From Draconibacterium aestuarii (GTDB lineage: Bacteria > Bacteroidota > Bacteroidia > Bacteroidales > Prolixibacteraceae), in NCBI GenBank assembly GCA_026671195.1, contig JAPOHD010000029.1, positions 26,342-90,341 on the forward strand: a stretch of 64,000 nucleotides of DNA, written 5' to 3'. The position numbers and the translations under genes were made by a program. Under the pieces are notes generated by a model. That model searched no databases. It was not told where the DNA came from and was given only the letters and a program-made list of their open reading frames with translations. Below are positions 56,226 to 64,000 of this stretch, piece after piece (within the stretch, counting starts at the first letter, position 1; each line of letters begins with the position of its first letter).

Positions 56226-57014
56226 CTACTTTTTAAACGAATTTACTTTTCGAATAAATTCACGAACTCTATTTTTATCCAACTCATTTTCCCAGATTCC
56301 ATTTCTTTTAAACGATGAACCAATAATAAAACCATCGGCAAAAGGCCAGTAATCCTGAATATTTTGTTCATCAATTCCCGATCCAATCAACACCGGAACT
56401 TTTATGGCTTCTTTAACCACTTTCACATCTTCAACCGATGCCTTTTCACCTGTTGAATTTCCAGTGACAATTACACCATCGGATAAAAAGAATTCAGCGG
56501 CTTTAGCCATTTCTTGTATTGAAATATCGCCTGAAACAGCATGCGACGAATGTTTCTTTTTTATATCGGTAAAAATCCGAATGTGCCCGGCACCAATTTG
56601 TTTCCGATAACGCAACAATTCTCCTGCATCACTATTCATCATCCCTTCGTCGGCTAAATGACCAAACACAAAACCTTCGCTACGCACAAAATCAAATCCT
56701 GCAGCCAAGGCAACTGCGAGTGCTTCTTTGTTGGCACCAGCCAAAATCTGAATTCCAAGAGGTAATGAAATCACTTTTCGCAATTCGCAGGCAACAGCCG
56801 TCATAACAGAAATGATTTCGGGCCCTACAACACGATTCAGGTACGGACGATCGTGCATATTCTCAATCATTATCGCATCAACACCTTCTTGCTGCAAAAT
56901 TTTTGATTCAACAACCGCATTCGCAATAATCGTTTCAACAGATTGATTATTCTTAGGAGTGCCTGCCAAAGCTCCAACATGCACCATCCCGATTATACTT
57001 TTTTGTAAATTCAT
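56226..57014 (-). CDS. BtpA/SgcQ-family TIM-barrel protein
   Basis: 262-residue member of the BtpA family (PF03437), a TIM-barrel group that includes photosystem I biogenesis factor BtpA and SgcQ of sugar operons. It begins KSIIGMVHVGALAGTP, the family's GMvH...LPG.P variant. It continues with GVDAIMIENMHDRPYL (conserved ENf.D.P), LPLGIQILAGANKEALAVA, FVRSEGFVFGHLADEG, SDGVIVTGNSTGE and VPVLIGSGI.EQN. No enzymatic activity is established for bacterial members. It is divergent from the DUF1080 gene. A near-consensus -7 box (TAACTTTA) precedes it. Confidence 0.88.
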   Translation of the reverse strand: MNLQKSIIGMVHVGALAGTPKNNQSVETIIANAVVESKILQQEGVDAIMIENMHDRPYLNRVVGPEIISVMTAVACELRKVISLPLGIQILAGANKEALAVALAAGFDFVRSEGFVFGHLADEGMMNSDAGELLRYRKQIGAGHIRIFTDIKKKHSSHAVSGDISIQEMAKAAEFFLSDGVIVTGNSTGEKASVEDVKVVKEAIKVPVLIGSGIDEQNIQDYWPFADGFIIGSSFKRNGIWENELDKNRVREFIRKVNSFKK

Positions 57015-57184
57015 TTTTGTATCGCTTACTTATTCTTTAAAGTTAAACAATAATTTTCAGGTAAACAGGCGGTCCAAAAAACACAGCCCGATCTTTATTA
57101 TAACATCACAAAATCCTTTTATTTAGAATTTTACCCTGTGAATTTGTACATTTACAAATCTTAAAAATCTAAATCTTCTATTAC

Positions 57185-57898
57185 ATGAAAAACTTTACCT
57201 CTATTTTTATTATTTGCAGTACAGTACTACTTTTTTCGTGTGCGCCAAATCGAAAATCACAAACAAATACGCTCACAAAAAAAGAAATAAACGAAGGGTG
57301 GGAATTACTTTTTGATGGAAAATCGCTAAACAATTGGAAAACATTTAACGGAGGAGAAGTAACCGGCTGGAAAATTATTGACGGCATTTTGAACAACTCC
57401 GGTGTTGGCTCAGATCATGGTGGAGACATCATTTCCAAAAAACAGTATACAAATTTTGAATTATACATGGAATGGAAAGTAGCTCCGGAAAGCAATTCAG
57501 GCGTTTTCATCCATGTCCAGGAAGGACTTACAAATGCGATTTACGAATCGGGTCCCGAATACCAACTTATCGACGACAAGGGATGGCCGACACAACTTGA
57601 AGCTCACCAATACTCGGGAGCAAACTACGCCATGCATGTTCCCCAAAACGCAAAAGTGGCTCCAATTGATGAATGGAACACTACCAAAATTATTGTGAAT
57701 GGACCTCATGTTGAACATTGGCTAAATGGAACAAAAGTAGTTCAATACGAACTTTGGACCAACGAATGGGAAGCAATAAAATCCAAAAGCAAGTGGGCAG
57801 AGGCACCTCATTACGGAATGTCAAAAACAGGTCATATCGGGCTACAAGACCACGGCGGATTAACCATGTTTCGAAACATGAAGATTCGGGAATTATAA
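57185..57898 (+). CDS. DUF1080 (3-keto-disaccharide hydrolase family) lipoprotein
   Basis: 237-residue lipoprotein (lipobox LFSC, Cys19). The mature part is one DUF1080 domain with a concanavalin-like fold: GWELLFDGKSLNNWKTFNG, DIISKKQYTNFELYMEWKV, NSGVFIHV (the family's NSGi..R motif), GPEYQLIDDKG and TGHIGLQDHGG. Members have been characterised as 3-keto-glycoside hydrolases that act after an exported Gfo/Idh-type dehydrogenase oxidises the sugar; one such dehydrogenase is encoded at 35142-36482. Whether the two act together here is inference. A palindromic terminator follows. Confidence 0.9.
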   Translation: MKNFTSIFIICSTVLLFSCAPNRKSQTNTLTKKEINEGWELLFDGKSLNNWKTFNGGEVTGWKIIDGILNNSGVGSDHGGDIISKKQYTNFELYMEWKVAPESNSGVFIHVQEGLTNAIYESGPEYQLIDDKGWPTQLEAHQYSGANYAMHVPQNAKVAPIDEWNTTKIIVNGPHVEHWLNGTKVVQYELWTNEWEAIKSKSKWAEAPHYGMSKTGHIGLQDHGGLTMFRNMKIREL

Positions 57899-57924
57899 CG
57901 AATTAAATATGTGTAAGCAAGAAG

Positions 57925-57946
57925 GACAGGGCATGCCCTGTCTTTA
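57925..57946 (+). terminator. Terminator of the DUF1080 gene
   Basis: GACAGGG/CCCTGTC perfect stem with a CATG loop (57925-57942), followed by TTT, 27 bases after the stop. Confidence 0.6.
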
Positions 57947-58041
57947 CCGTTCTAAAATCGTATAATATCAACTTCCGCTGAAATCGCACAGCTAAGGATT
58001 AACATGTTTGGCTCATGGTTTCCAACATTCATCCAAATACC

Positions 58042-58049
58042 TATCTTTG
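58042..58049 (+). promoter_or_regulatory. -7 promoter element of the CPBP protease gene
   Basis: TATCTTTG is a full consensus match, 21 bases upstream of the ATG at 58071. It lies inside a longer open frame starting at 58008, which argues for the downstream start. Confidence 0.6.
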
Positions 58050-58070
58050 CTTCAAATAATTTTTTCAAAT

Positions 58071-59027
58071 ATGGCATTTACTGCGTTCAGGGACACCAAA
58101 CCCTTCTCTCAATTAATATTCTCGGCCTTTGTAATTCTGGTTTGCTTTTTAGCCTTTACAGTTCTGTCACTACTTATTGCCTGGCCCTTATTTGGTATAG
58201 ATTCAGTAATGAACATTTCGTCGCTCGGTAATTTCGAAAATCCTGAAAGTATTGCCATCCTGAAGTATTTTCAAACAGTGCAAGCCATTGGTTTATTCAT
58301 AATTCCGCCCGTTATTCTTGGGTATCTCTTTCATGGAAAAATTAAGGAGTACCTCCATCTGAACAAAGCGGTTAATAACTCATCGCTTTTATTGGTAGTA
58401 GTGCTGATGCTTTTTGCCGGACCTTTTATCAATTTTATTGGCGAAATAAATAATAACATGTCGTTTCCGGATTGGATGTCGGGAATTGAAAAGTGGATGA
58501 AGGAATCGGAGGAAAATGCAGCGATAATAACCAAAGCTTTTCTCGATGTAAAAACAATTCCCGGACTGACATTTAATATTTTTATGATTGCTTTTTTACC
58601 GGCTATTGGGGAAGAATTGCTGTTTCGAGGTGTAGTTCAACGTATTTTTACCAACATGACCAAAAATTACCACTGGGGAATCTGGATTTCTGCCATCCTT
58701 TTTAGTACGCTGCACATGCAATTTTATGGTTTTGTCCCCCGGGTTCTTTTAGGCGCGATGTTTGGATATATGCTGGTTTGGAGTGGCTCGATGTGGTTGC
58801 CAATTGTCGGGCACTTTTTAAACAACGCCCTTGCCGTAATTGGGATGTACATGATAAATAACGAGCTAATCAGTCCTGATTTTGAGGAAATTGGCTCAAC
58901 CAGCGACAGTTATTATATGGCCGCCATAAGTCTGGGGTTGGTTTTACTTTTTATGCTGATGCTTAAAAGGCAAAATGCCGGAAATCAAATAGAACTTGAA
59001 AGCCCGGTACTAAGCAAATTCGAATAA
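58071..59027 (+). CDS. CPBP-family intramembrane glutamic protease
   Basis: 318-residue membrane protein of the CPBP (Rce1/Abi) family with about seven or eight hydrophobic helices. Catalytic motifs: EE in GEELLFRGVVQ (Glu181-Glu182, with Arg186), the F..LH motif STLHMQFYG (His215) and the third motif GHFLNNA (His248, Asn252). Roles in this family range from prenyl-protein processing to bacteriocin immunity; none can be assigned here. The extracytoplasmic loop around residues 110-160 is larger than in minimal members. The 3' end overlaps the convergent gene by 18 bases. Confidence 0.88.
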   Translation: MAFTAFRDTKPFSQLIFSAFVILVCFLAFTVLSLLIAWPLFGIDSVMNISSLGNFENPESIAILKYFQTVQAIGLFIIPPVILGYLFHGKIKEYLHLNKAVNNSSLLLVVVLMLFAGPFINFIGEINNNMSFPDWMSGIEKWMKESEENAAIITKAFLDVKTIPGLTFNIFMIAFLPAIGEELLFRGVVQRIFTNMTKNYHWGIWISAILFSTLHMQFYGFVPRVLLGAMFGYMLVWSGSMWLPIVGHFLNNALAVIGMYMINNELISPDFEEIGSTSDSYYMAAISLGLVLLFMLMLKRQNAGNQIELESPVLSKFE

Positions 59028-59750
59028 CAAATCGGTTTGTAATTCTTGTGCAGTAAGCGTTTTCTTTTCGTTTCTTCTGAAAACATAAACAATACCGTAT
59101 TCTTGCGCGATTTGCCGTTTCTGTTTTGGTGTTTCGGCTTCAATAGTTTCTTCTATTTCGGTCCACAACTTGCTGATAAATTCGTTTGTTAGCTTTCGCA
59201 GATTTTGCATTTTATCAAACGAACGAAGCGTATTTCGTTTTAACGTTTGCTGAAAAACAGCCGCATCGTGCAACTCGGCAACCTTAAATTTTACAAGAGC
59301 AATCGAAGGATTGTATATAGCACTTCCACCGTGTTGCATGCGTTGCTGCTCACCCTTTACCATTTTATTGCCCCATTCCAAAACTTCCGCCTCGGTATTT
59401 AGCGGAGGTACTTTCCCCTCGTACGCATCAAGCCCGTCGTAATACTTAATACCACCGTTTATTTCACCTCTTTCAGAAGCAAAAAGCAAAACCTGTATAA
59501 AGTGCGATACGTACATTTTAGCCCTATCAAAAACAGTTTTGTACTCTTTAATATTTTCAGTTTGAAGTTTGGTATCGAGTTCGTATTGCGTAAGGTGGTT
59601 TTCAAAATTGTTTTTTACATTCTGAAGTTCTTCAACTGAATGATTCGAGAATGCTAACTTTTTACCATCCTGTTTAATCACCTTCCCAAGCGCTGCATTT
59701 AAAGCGCGAATCCTTGCTTTGTCCGTAGTTGGCAAACGTCTGTATGGCAT
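59010..59750 (-). CDS. Conserved protein of unknown function
   Basis: 246-residue soluble protein without signal peptide or membrane helix. It begins MPYRRLPTTDKARIRALNAAL, which I recall from uncharacterised Bacteroidota proteins. The rest is predicted mostly helical (FENHLTQYELDTKLQTENIKEY, FDRAKMYVSHFIQVLLFASERGE, LEWGNKMVKGEQQRM), with a central GGSAIYNPSIALVKFKVAEL segment. The frame is open 20 codons upstream, but MPYRR is the conserved-looking start. No function can be offered. Its end overlaps the CPBP gene by 18 bases on the opposite strand. Confidence 0.65.
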   Translation of the reverse strand: MPYRRLPTTDKARIRALNAALGKVIKQDGKKLAFSNHSVEELQNVKNNFENHLTQYELDTKLQTENIKEYKTVFDRAKMYVSHFIQVLLFASERGEINGGIKYYDGLDAYEGKVPPLNTEAEVLEWGNKMVKGEQQRMQHGGSAIYNPSIALVKFKVAELHDAAVFQQTLKRNTLRSFDKMQNLRKLTNEFISKLWTEIEETIEAETPKQKRQIAQEYGIVYVFRRNEKKTLTAQELQTDLLFEFA

Positions 59751-59941
59751 AATCTTCAAAGTGTTTATGCGAAGATACGGAATAGGCCACGTTGAATGAT
59801 TTGTTCGCAAACCGACTTATGCACACACTGCTGTGCATTAACAGCCAAATTTTAACAGTTTATACTCCTGAGAAGCCTTGATTGCGCAAGTAATTAACAA
59901 TCCCATTCGCAGGTTTCTCTCACTCATTTCCCCACAGAAGC

Positions 59942-59976
59942 AAAAAAAGGCCTTCCCAAAATTTTGGAAAGGCCTT
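59942..59976 (-). terminator. Terminator of the sdhCAB operon
   Basis: AAAGGCCTT/AAGGCCTTT plus CCAAAA/TTTTGG form a nearly uninterrupted hairpin (59945-59976) with one mismatch. It ends in six T on the minus strand, 22 bases beyond the sdhB stop. Confidence 0.88.
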
Positions 59977-59998
59977 TAGATATTGTAGTCAACTACTT

Positions 59999-60760
59999 TT
60001 ATTCGCTAATTCTGGCTACCAAATACTCGCGGTTTAAGCGTGCAATGTTGGTAATAGAAATACTTTTGGGACATTCGGCTTCACAGGCCTGGGTGTTTGT
60101 ACAACCACCAAAACCCAGCTCGTCCATTTTCGATACCATATTTTTTGCACGGCTTTTTGCTTCCACTTTACCTTGTGGCAATTTTGCCAGGTGCGAAACT
60201 TTTGCCGAAACAAATAACATAGCCGACGAGTTTTTACAAGCTGCAACACAAGCACCACAACCAATACAAGCTGCCGCATCCATCGATTCTTCAGCATCGT
60301 CGCGATTAATTGGAATCGTATTTGCATCGGGAACTCCACCGGTATTTACCGACACAAAACCACCTGCCTGAAGTATTTTTTCAAAAGCAGTACGATCAAC
60401 TACCAAATCTTTGATTACCGGGAATGCACGTGCACGCCATGGTTCAATAGTAATTGTTTCGCCGTCTTTGAATTTGCGCATGTGCAACTGGCAAGTTGTA
60501 ACTTCAGTGTCTGGCCCATGTGGACGACCATTGATATACAAACTACAGGTTCCGCAAATACCTTCGCGACAATCGTGGTCGAAAGCAATAGGATCGATTC
60601 CTTCTTCAATAAGCTGGTTATTTAAAATATCCATCATTTCAAGGAAAGAAGACCCGGTAGAAATATTCTCGATTGTATATGTTTCAAATTTTCCTTTGGA
60701 CTTGGCGTTGTTTTGCCTCCAAACTTTTATTTTGAGTTTTTTCAAAATTTTATCAGCCAT
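59999..60760 (-). CDS. sdhB: Succinate dehydrogenase/fumarate reductase iron-sulfur subunit
   Basis: Electron-transfer subunit of complex II. The 253-residue protein carries all three cluster sites: [2Fe-2S] Cys64, Cys69, Cys72 and Cys90 (CREGICGTC and TTCQ); [4Fe-4S] Cys165, Cys168 and Cys171 with Cys230 ([11 protein letters not shown] and ECPKS); and [3Fe-4S] Cys175, Cys220 and Cys226 ([12 protein letters not shown]), assigned by family order. It is the last gene of sdhCAB, 35 bases after sdhA, and is followed by a strong terminator. Confidence 0.95.
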   Translation of the reverse strand: MADKILKKLKIKVWRQNNAKSKGKFETYTIENISTGSSFLEMMDILNNQLIEEGIDPIAFDHDCREGICGTCSLYINGRPHGPDTEVTTCQLHMRKFKDGETITIEPWRARAFPVIKDLVVDRTAFEKILQAGGFVSVNTGGVPDANTIPINRDDAEESMDAAACIGCGACVAACKNSSAMLFVSAKVSHLAKLPQGKVEAKSRAKNMVSKMDELGFGGCTNTQACEAECPKSISITNIARLNREYLVARISE

Positions 60761-60795
60761 AATCTTACAGATTTATGATTTATAATTTTACCTGA

Positions 60796-62736
60796 TTATT
60801 TGTACGAGCGCTGTGTCAGCTTCACGTTTTCAAACACCAAGTCTTCTTTATGTAATGTTGGCTCTTCGCCTTCTCCTTTGTACTCCCAGCACGAAACGTA
60901 GGTGAATTTTTCGTCGTTACGTTTTGCTTCACCTTCTTCTGTAGCCGACTCTTCGCGGAAGTGTCCACCACACGATTCGTTTCTATCCAGTGCGTCGCGA
61001 GCCATCAGTTCACCAATATCAAGGAAATCAGCAACACGTCCTGCTTTTTCAAGCTCTGGGTTCAGGTTGTTCAATTCGCCAGGAATACGAACATCTTTCC
61101 AGAATTCAGCACGAATCTCTTTAATGTCAGTAATTGCTTTTTTCAAACCTTCAGCATTACGAGCCATACCAACGTTGTCCCACATGGTTTGACCCAATTT
61201 TTTGTGGAAGTAATCAACTGGTTTCGACCCCTTAATATTGAATAGTTTTTCAATACGACCGCTTACCGCTCTTTCAGCAGCATCAAATTCCGGAGCTTTT
61301 ACATCAATCTTTGGAGTCATGATCTCATCTGCCAGGTAATCACCAATGGTATATGGAAGAATGAAATATCCATCAGCCAAACCTTGCATCAAGGCAGAAG
61401 CACCCAATCGGTTAGCTCCGTGATCGGAGAAGTTTGCCTCACCAATCGAGTATAAACCAGGTACGGTAGTCATTAAGTTATAATCAACCCAGGTTCCACC
61501 CATTGAATAGTGGATGGCAGGGTAAATCATCATTGGCTCTTTGTAAGGGTCAACATCGGTAATTTTTTCGTACATCTGGAACAAGTTTCCATAACGTGCT
61601 TCAATTACGTCTTTACCCAAACGTTCAATCGAATATTTAAAGTCAAGGAAAACTGCTTTTCCTTCGCCGTTCACACCAAAACCTTCATCGCAACGTTCTT
61701 TTGCAGCACGCGATGCAACATCACGAGGCACAAGGTTACCATAAGAAGGATATCTTCTTTCCAGATAAAAATCGCGATCTTCATCAGGAATGTCGTTTGC
61801 ACGAATTTCACCTTTTTGCAGTTTTACTGCATCCTCTTTTTTCTTTGGGACCCAAACACGACCATCGTTACGAAGCGATTCTGACATCAAGGTCAGTTTC
61901 GACTGCTGATCGCCATGAACAGGAATACAAGTCGGGTGAATTTGTACGAAACAAGGATTCGACATTAAAGCACCTTGTTTGTAACATTGCCATGCTGCCG
62001 ATCCGTTACTTCCCATTGCATTGGTTGAAAGGAAGAATACGTTTCCGTATCCACCGGTTGCAACAACTACCGCATGTGCTCCAAAACGTTTGATTTCTCC
62101 TGAAACCATGTCGCGGGCAATAATTCCGCGGGCTTTTCCATCGATTTTAACAACGTCCAACATTTCGTGGCGGTTGAACATTTCAACATTCCCTTTCGAA
62201 ATCTGACGATTTAAAGCCTGATAAGCACCAATTAACAACTGTTGGCCAGTTTGCCCACGGGCATAAAAAGTACGACTTACCAATACACCACCAAACGAAC
62301 GGTTATCTAACAAACCGCCGTATTCGCGACCGAATGGTACACCCTGAGCCACACATTGGTCGATAATATTTGGTGAAACCTCAGCCAAACGATATACGTT
62401 TGCTTCGCGTGCACGGTAGTCACCTCCCTTAATTGTATCGTAAAACAACCGGAAAACCGAGTCGTTATCGTTCTGATAGTTTTTTGCAGCATTAATACCA
62501 CCCTGTGCAGCAATCGAGTGAGCACGACGCGGGCTATCCTGGTAACAAAATGCTTTTACGTTATATCCTAATTCTGCCAACGACGCAGCTGCAGAGGCAC
62601 CACCTAATCCGGTTCCAACAACAATTATCTCTAATTTACGCTTGTTAGCAGGGCTAACCACCTTAATGGCCGATTTGTGGTTATTCCACTTTTCGGCTAA
62701 CGGACCTGCAGGTATTTTTGATTCTAATATGCTCAT
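60796..62736 (-). CDS. sdhA: Succinate dehydrogenase/fumarate reductase flavoprotein subunit
   Basis: Catalytic subunit that interconverts succinate and fumarate. The 646-residue protein has the FAD-binding [10 protein letters not shown] (residues 41-50), the covalent flavin His73 in [15 protein letters not shown], and the substrate-site segments [26 protein letters not shown] and [14 protein letters not shown]. It resembles the type-B enzymes of Bacteroidota and epsilonproteobacteria. It lies between sdhC (15 bases) and sdhB (35 bases). Confidence 0.95.
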   Translation of the reverse strand: MSILESKIPAGPLAEKWNNHKSAIKVVSPANKRKLEIIVVGTGLGGASAAASLAELGYNVKAFCYQDSPRRAHSIAAQGGINAAKNYQNDNDSVFRLFYDTIKGGDYRAREANVYRLAEVSPNIIDQCVAQGVPFGREYGGLLDNRSFGGVLVSRTFYARGQTGQQLLIGAYQALNRQISKGNVEMFNRHEMLDVVKIDGKARGIIARDMVSGEIKRFGAHAVVVATGGYGNVFFLSTNAMGSNGSAAWQCYKQGALMSNPCFVQIHPTCIPVHGDQQSKLTLMSESLRNDGRVWVPKKKEDAVKLQKGEIRANDIPDEDRDFYLERRYPSYGNLVPRDVASRAAKERCDEGFGVNGEGKAVFLDFKYSIERLGKDVIEARYGNLFQMYEKITDVDPYKEPMMIYPAIHYSMGGTWVDYNLMTTVPGLYSIGEANFSDHGANRLGASALMQGLADGYFILPYTIGDYLADEIMTPKIDVKAPEFDAAERAVSGRIEKLFNIKGSKPVDYFHKKLGQTMWDNVGMARNAEGLKKAITDIKEIRAEFWKDVRIPGELNNLNPELEKAGRVADFLDIGELMARDALDRNESCGGHFREESATEEGEAKRNDEKFTYVSCWEYKGEGEEPTLHKEDLVFENVKLTQRSYK

Positions 62737-62751
62737 AATCTTTTTCCTTTC

Positions 62752-63441
62752 TTATTTATACATTCCCAACATAAAATAAAGTGGAATAACCGCATAACCT
62801 ACAGCAATAAGTACTGCATAAATGTTACCAATCGCTTTCCATCTTTGTAACCAGTTTTTGTTGTTCAATCCTAAAGTTTGGAAAGACGACCAAAAACCAT
62901 GTGAAAGGTGAATACCTAATAAAACTCCACCAAGAATGTGAAGAATTCCCAAGACAGTACTGTTAATGAAAGTTGCCGAAACCAATGCATAAGCGTTATG
63001 CATGTGTGTTCCGTTAATAGTTACTTCTGTAAGAAGCGGATCTCCTGTAAACTTCATTTTCACAAAGAAGTTAATCATGTGAATAATAAGGAAAACCAGT
63101 ACCAGAGCACCCAAAACAAGCATGTTGCGCGATGCCCACGTGCTTGCTCCGCTCATGTTCTTTTGCGCATACTTTACAGGGCGTGCTTTCCAGTTTACAA
63201 ATTCAAGAAAAAACGACCATACAATGTGAATAACAAAACCCAATCCCAGGATAGGTTCCATCACTTTAATCAATGGGTTAGTAGCCATAAAGTGAGCTCC
63301 CTGATTAAACAATTCACCACTGTTGTCAAAAATCAGTAATAAGTTGAGACCCAAGTGGACGGCGATAAAAACCATCAGGAACAATCCCGAAAGGCTCATC
63401 ACAAACTTTCTTCCAATTGAGGCTGTTAAAAATTTGCTCAT
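62752..63441 (-). CDS. sdhC: Succinate dehydrogenase cytochrome b558 subunit
   Basis: 229-residue membrane anchor of a type-B succinate:quinone oxidoreductase, with five hydrophobic helices. Candidate axial heme ligands are the histidines in AVHLGLNLLL, HIVWSFFLEF, IIHMINFFVKMKF, LHILGGVLLGIHLSHGFWSSFQ. The family-typical start is SIGRKFVMSLSGLFLMVFI. One polypeptide replaces the separate SdhC and SdhD of other bacteria and would bind two hemes and menaquinone. It is the first gene of the operon, preceded by a complete Bacteroidota promoter. Confidence 0.93.
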   Translation of the reverse strand: MSKFLTASIGRKFVMSLSGLFLMVFIAVHLGLNLLLIFDNSGELFNQGAHFMATNPLIKVMEPILGLGFVIHIVWSFFLEFVNWKARPVKYAQKNMSGASTWASRNMLVLGALVLVFLIIHMINFFVKMKFTGDPLLTEVTINGTHMHNAYALVSATFINSTVLGILHILGGVLLGIHLSHGFWSSFQTLGLNNKNWLQRWKAIGNIYAVLIAVGYAVIPLYFMLGMYK

Positions 63442-63489
63442 AATCTATTATTTATTTTGGTTGTATTTGAATTCATTTTTTGAGTCGCA

Positions 63490-63521
63490 CAAATGTAGAC
63501 GAACGTGTTTTCACTCGCAAA
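63490..63521 (-). promoter_or_regulatory. Promoter of the sdhCAB operon
   Basis: On the minus strand, a -33 TTTG (63518-63521) and a -7 TACATTTG (63490-63497) are separated by 20 bases, matching the Bacteroidota consensus in both boxes and spacing. The leader before sdhC would be about 45 bases. It is the best promoter match found in this window. Confidence 0.75.
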
Positions 63522-63694
63522 AAAGGTGATGCAAATTAGCTAATTTAAAATGTTTCTACAAACAATTTAATTTTGGCTTTATATTGGGGGTTTTTGCGCT
63601 AAGATTTTAGTATTGTTTTGGTGAAAATATGCGTTTATTACAACGGATACCTACCTCTGAATTAATTTTGGAATTCGTAAGTTTCAAATGACTC

Positions 63695-63739
63695 ACATTA
63701 AAAAACAGAGCTTTTATTCCATCAGAATCAGAAAAGCTC
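63695..63739 (-). terminator. Terminator of the CobW-like gene
   Basis: GAGCTTTT/AAAAGCTC stem (63708-63715 with 63732-63739) overlaps the last codons of the gene and is followed by TGTTTTTTAATG on the minus strand. Confidence 0.6.
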
Positions 63740-64000
63740 CTTAAACGCCCGGGTCCACTCGCGCAGCGTAAACCGGTCGGTTAACGCCACCAGTTCTGTT
63801 GGATGAAAAGCATCGTCAACATCAAGAACATCAACCGAATCAAACGTACACTGAACAGCTACCGTTTTGTTATCTTTTAATTTGACAAAACCTTTAATGC
63901 GATAAGCTTTGGGAGCCCACTCGCTTAAAAACAATTGAAGCGACTGCAACGAAACCTGACGAGCACTTTTTATAACCATGGAATTTACATCGGGGCGAGA
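63728..64000 (-). CDS. C-terminal part of a probable CobW/YjiA-family GTPase
   Basis: The frame is open to the right edge (the codons upstream of an internal ATG at 63979 read SRPDVNS), so this is the 3' end of a longer gene. The 90 visible residues contain KAYRIKGFVKLKDNKTVAVQ and HPTELVALTDRFTLREWTRAFKEL. These match the layout of the CobW C-terminal domain (RvKGfv.l....., then .TELV.iG...) found in G3E GTPases that serve as metal chaperones. The GTP-binding half is outside the window, so the assignment is tentative. Confidence 0.5.
   Translation of the reverse strand, partial: SRPDVNSMVIKSARQVSLQSLQLFLSEWAPKAYRIKGFVKLKDNKTVAVQCTFDSVDVLDVDDAFHPTELVALTDRFTLREWTRAFKELF

Noticed and set aside
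58008-58070. N-terminal extension of the CPBP protease
   Set aside because: A consensus -7 box lies within it; the start at 58071 gives a normal membrane protein.
1-64000. Mobile elements, prophage, CRISPR arrays, rRNA or tRNA genes
   Set aside because: No transposase, integrase, phage gene, regular direct-repeat array or cloverleaf-like sequence was found by reading. A tRNA scan would be needed to exclude tRNA genes with certainty.

Overview
This window is an ordinary chromosomal stretch from a member of the Bacteroidota. It most resembles the Marinilabiliales/Prolixibacteraceae branch, although the rank below phylum is inference. The evidence is: type IX secretion and gliding genes (porX, porW/sprE, gldH); the ricT-gldH arrangement; an Mrp ATPase without its CxxC; many lipoproteins; and -7 promoter elements of the form TAnnTTTG in place of sigma-70 boxes. 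The base composition is AT-rich. I see no mobile element, prophage, CRISPR array, rRNA or tRNA gene.

Layout. 0-0.8 kb: start of a DUF2461 gene, diverging from ispD. 1.0-7.6 kb: a tripartite RND efflux operon led by its TetR regulator. 7.6-11.4 kb: manC, an MlaE/MlaF-type lipid ABC pair and a DUF89 phosphatase-like gene. 11.4-16.9 kb: porX and porW, both for type IX secretion. 17.1-22.7 kb: minus-strand housekeeping block of mrp, an alkyltransferase-like gene, trmB, gldH, ricT and holB. 22.9-31.8 kb: pgk, small redox and membrane proteins, an exported beta-mannosidase, kbl and gltX. 32.3-40.8 kb: the most unusual region. A four-gene minus-strand run encodes a tetraheme cytochrome fused to a formylglycine-generating-enzyme-like module, a Tat-exported Gfo/Idh/MocA oxidoreductase, a GT2 and a GT-C glycosyltransferase. 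Facing it is a membrane-spanning regulator with a degenerate phospholipase-C-like region, a LamG domain, one membrane helix and a cytoplasmic winged-helix/BTAD output. 40.8-46.1 kb: tryptophanase, a HAD phosphomutase, a folate operon with a pteridine-reductase-like SDR, and an outer-membrane beta-barrel. 46.3-53.2 kb: ribE, cysS, lspA, a DksA-like protein and ileS. 53.6-59.8 kb: lipoprotein sulfatase, CBM48 protein, BtpA-family protein, DUF1080 lipoprotein, CPBP protease and an unknown conserved protein. 60-63.4 kb: sdhCAB. The right edge holds the 3' end of a probable CobW-like GTPase gene.

How the genes work together. The RND operon is a self-contained, probably autoregulated exporter. PorX, PorW and GldH serve secretion and gliding. 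SdhCAB feeds electrons to the quinone pool, from which the NapC-like cytochrome fusion could draw. The beta-mannosidase, sulfatase, DUF1080 protein and exported Gfo/Idh enzyme point to breakdown of complex, partly sulfated glycans.

The strongest leads for new biology are: (1) the cytochrome-FGE-like fusion locus and its facing transmembrane regulator; (2) an isoleucyl-tRNA synthetase with a rearranged GxHH signature; and (3) a short degenerate repeat that follows three stop codons in the same orientation relative to the transcript.
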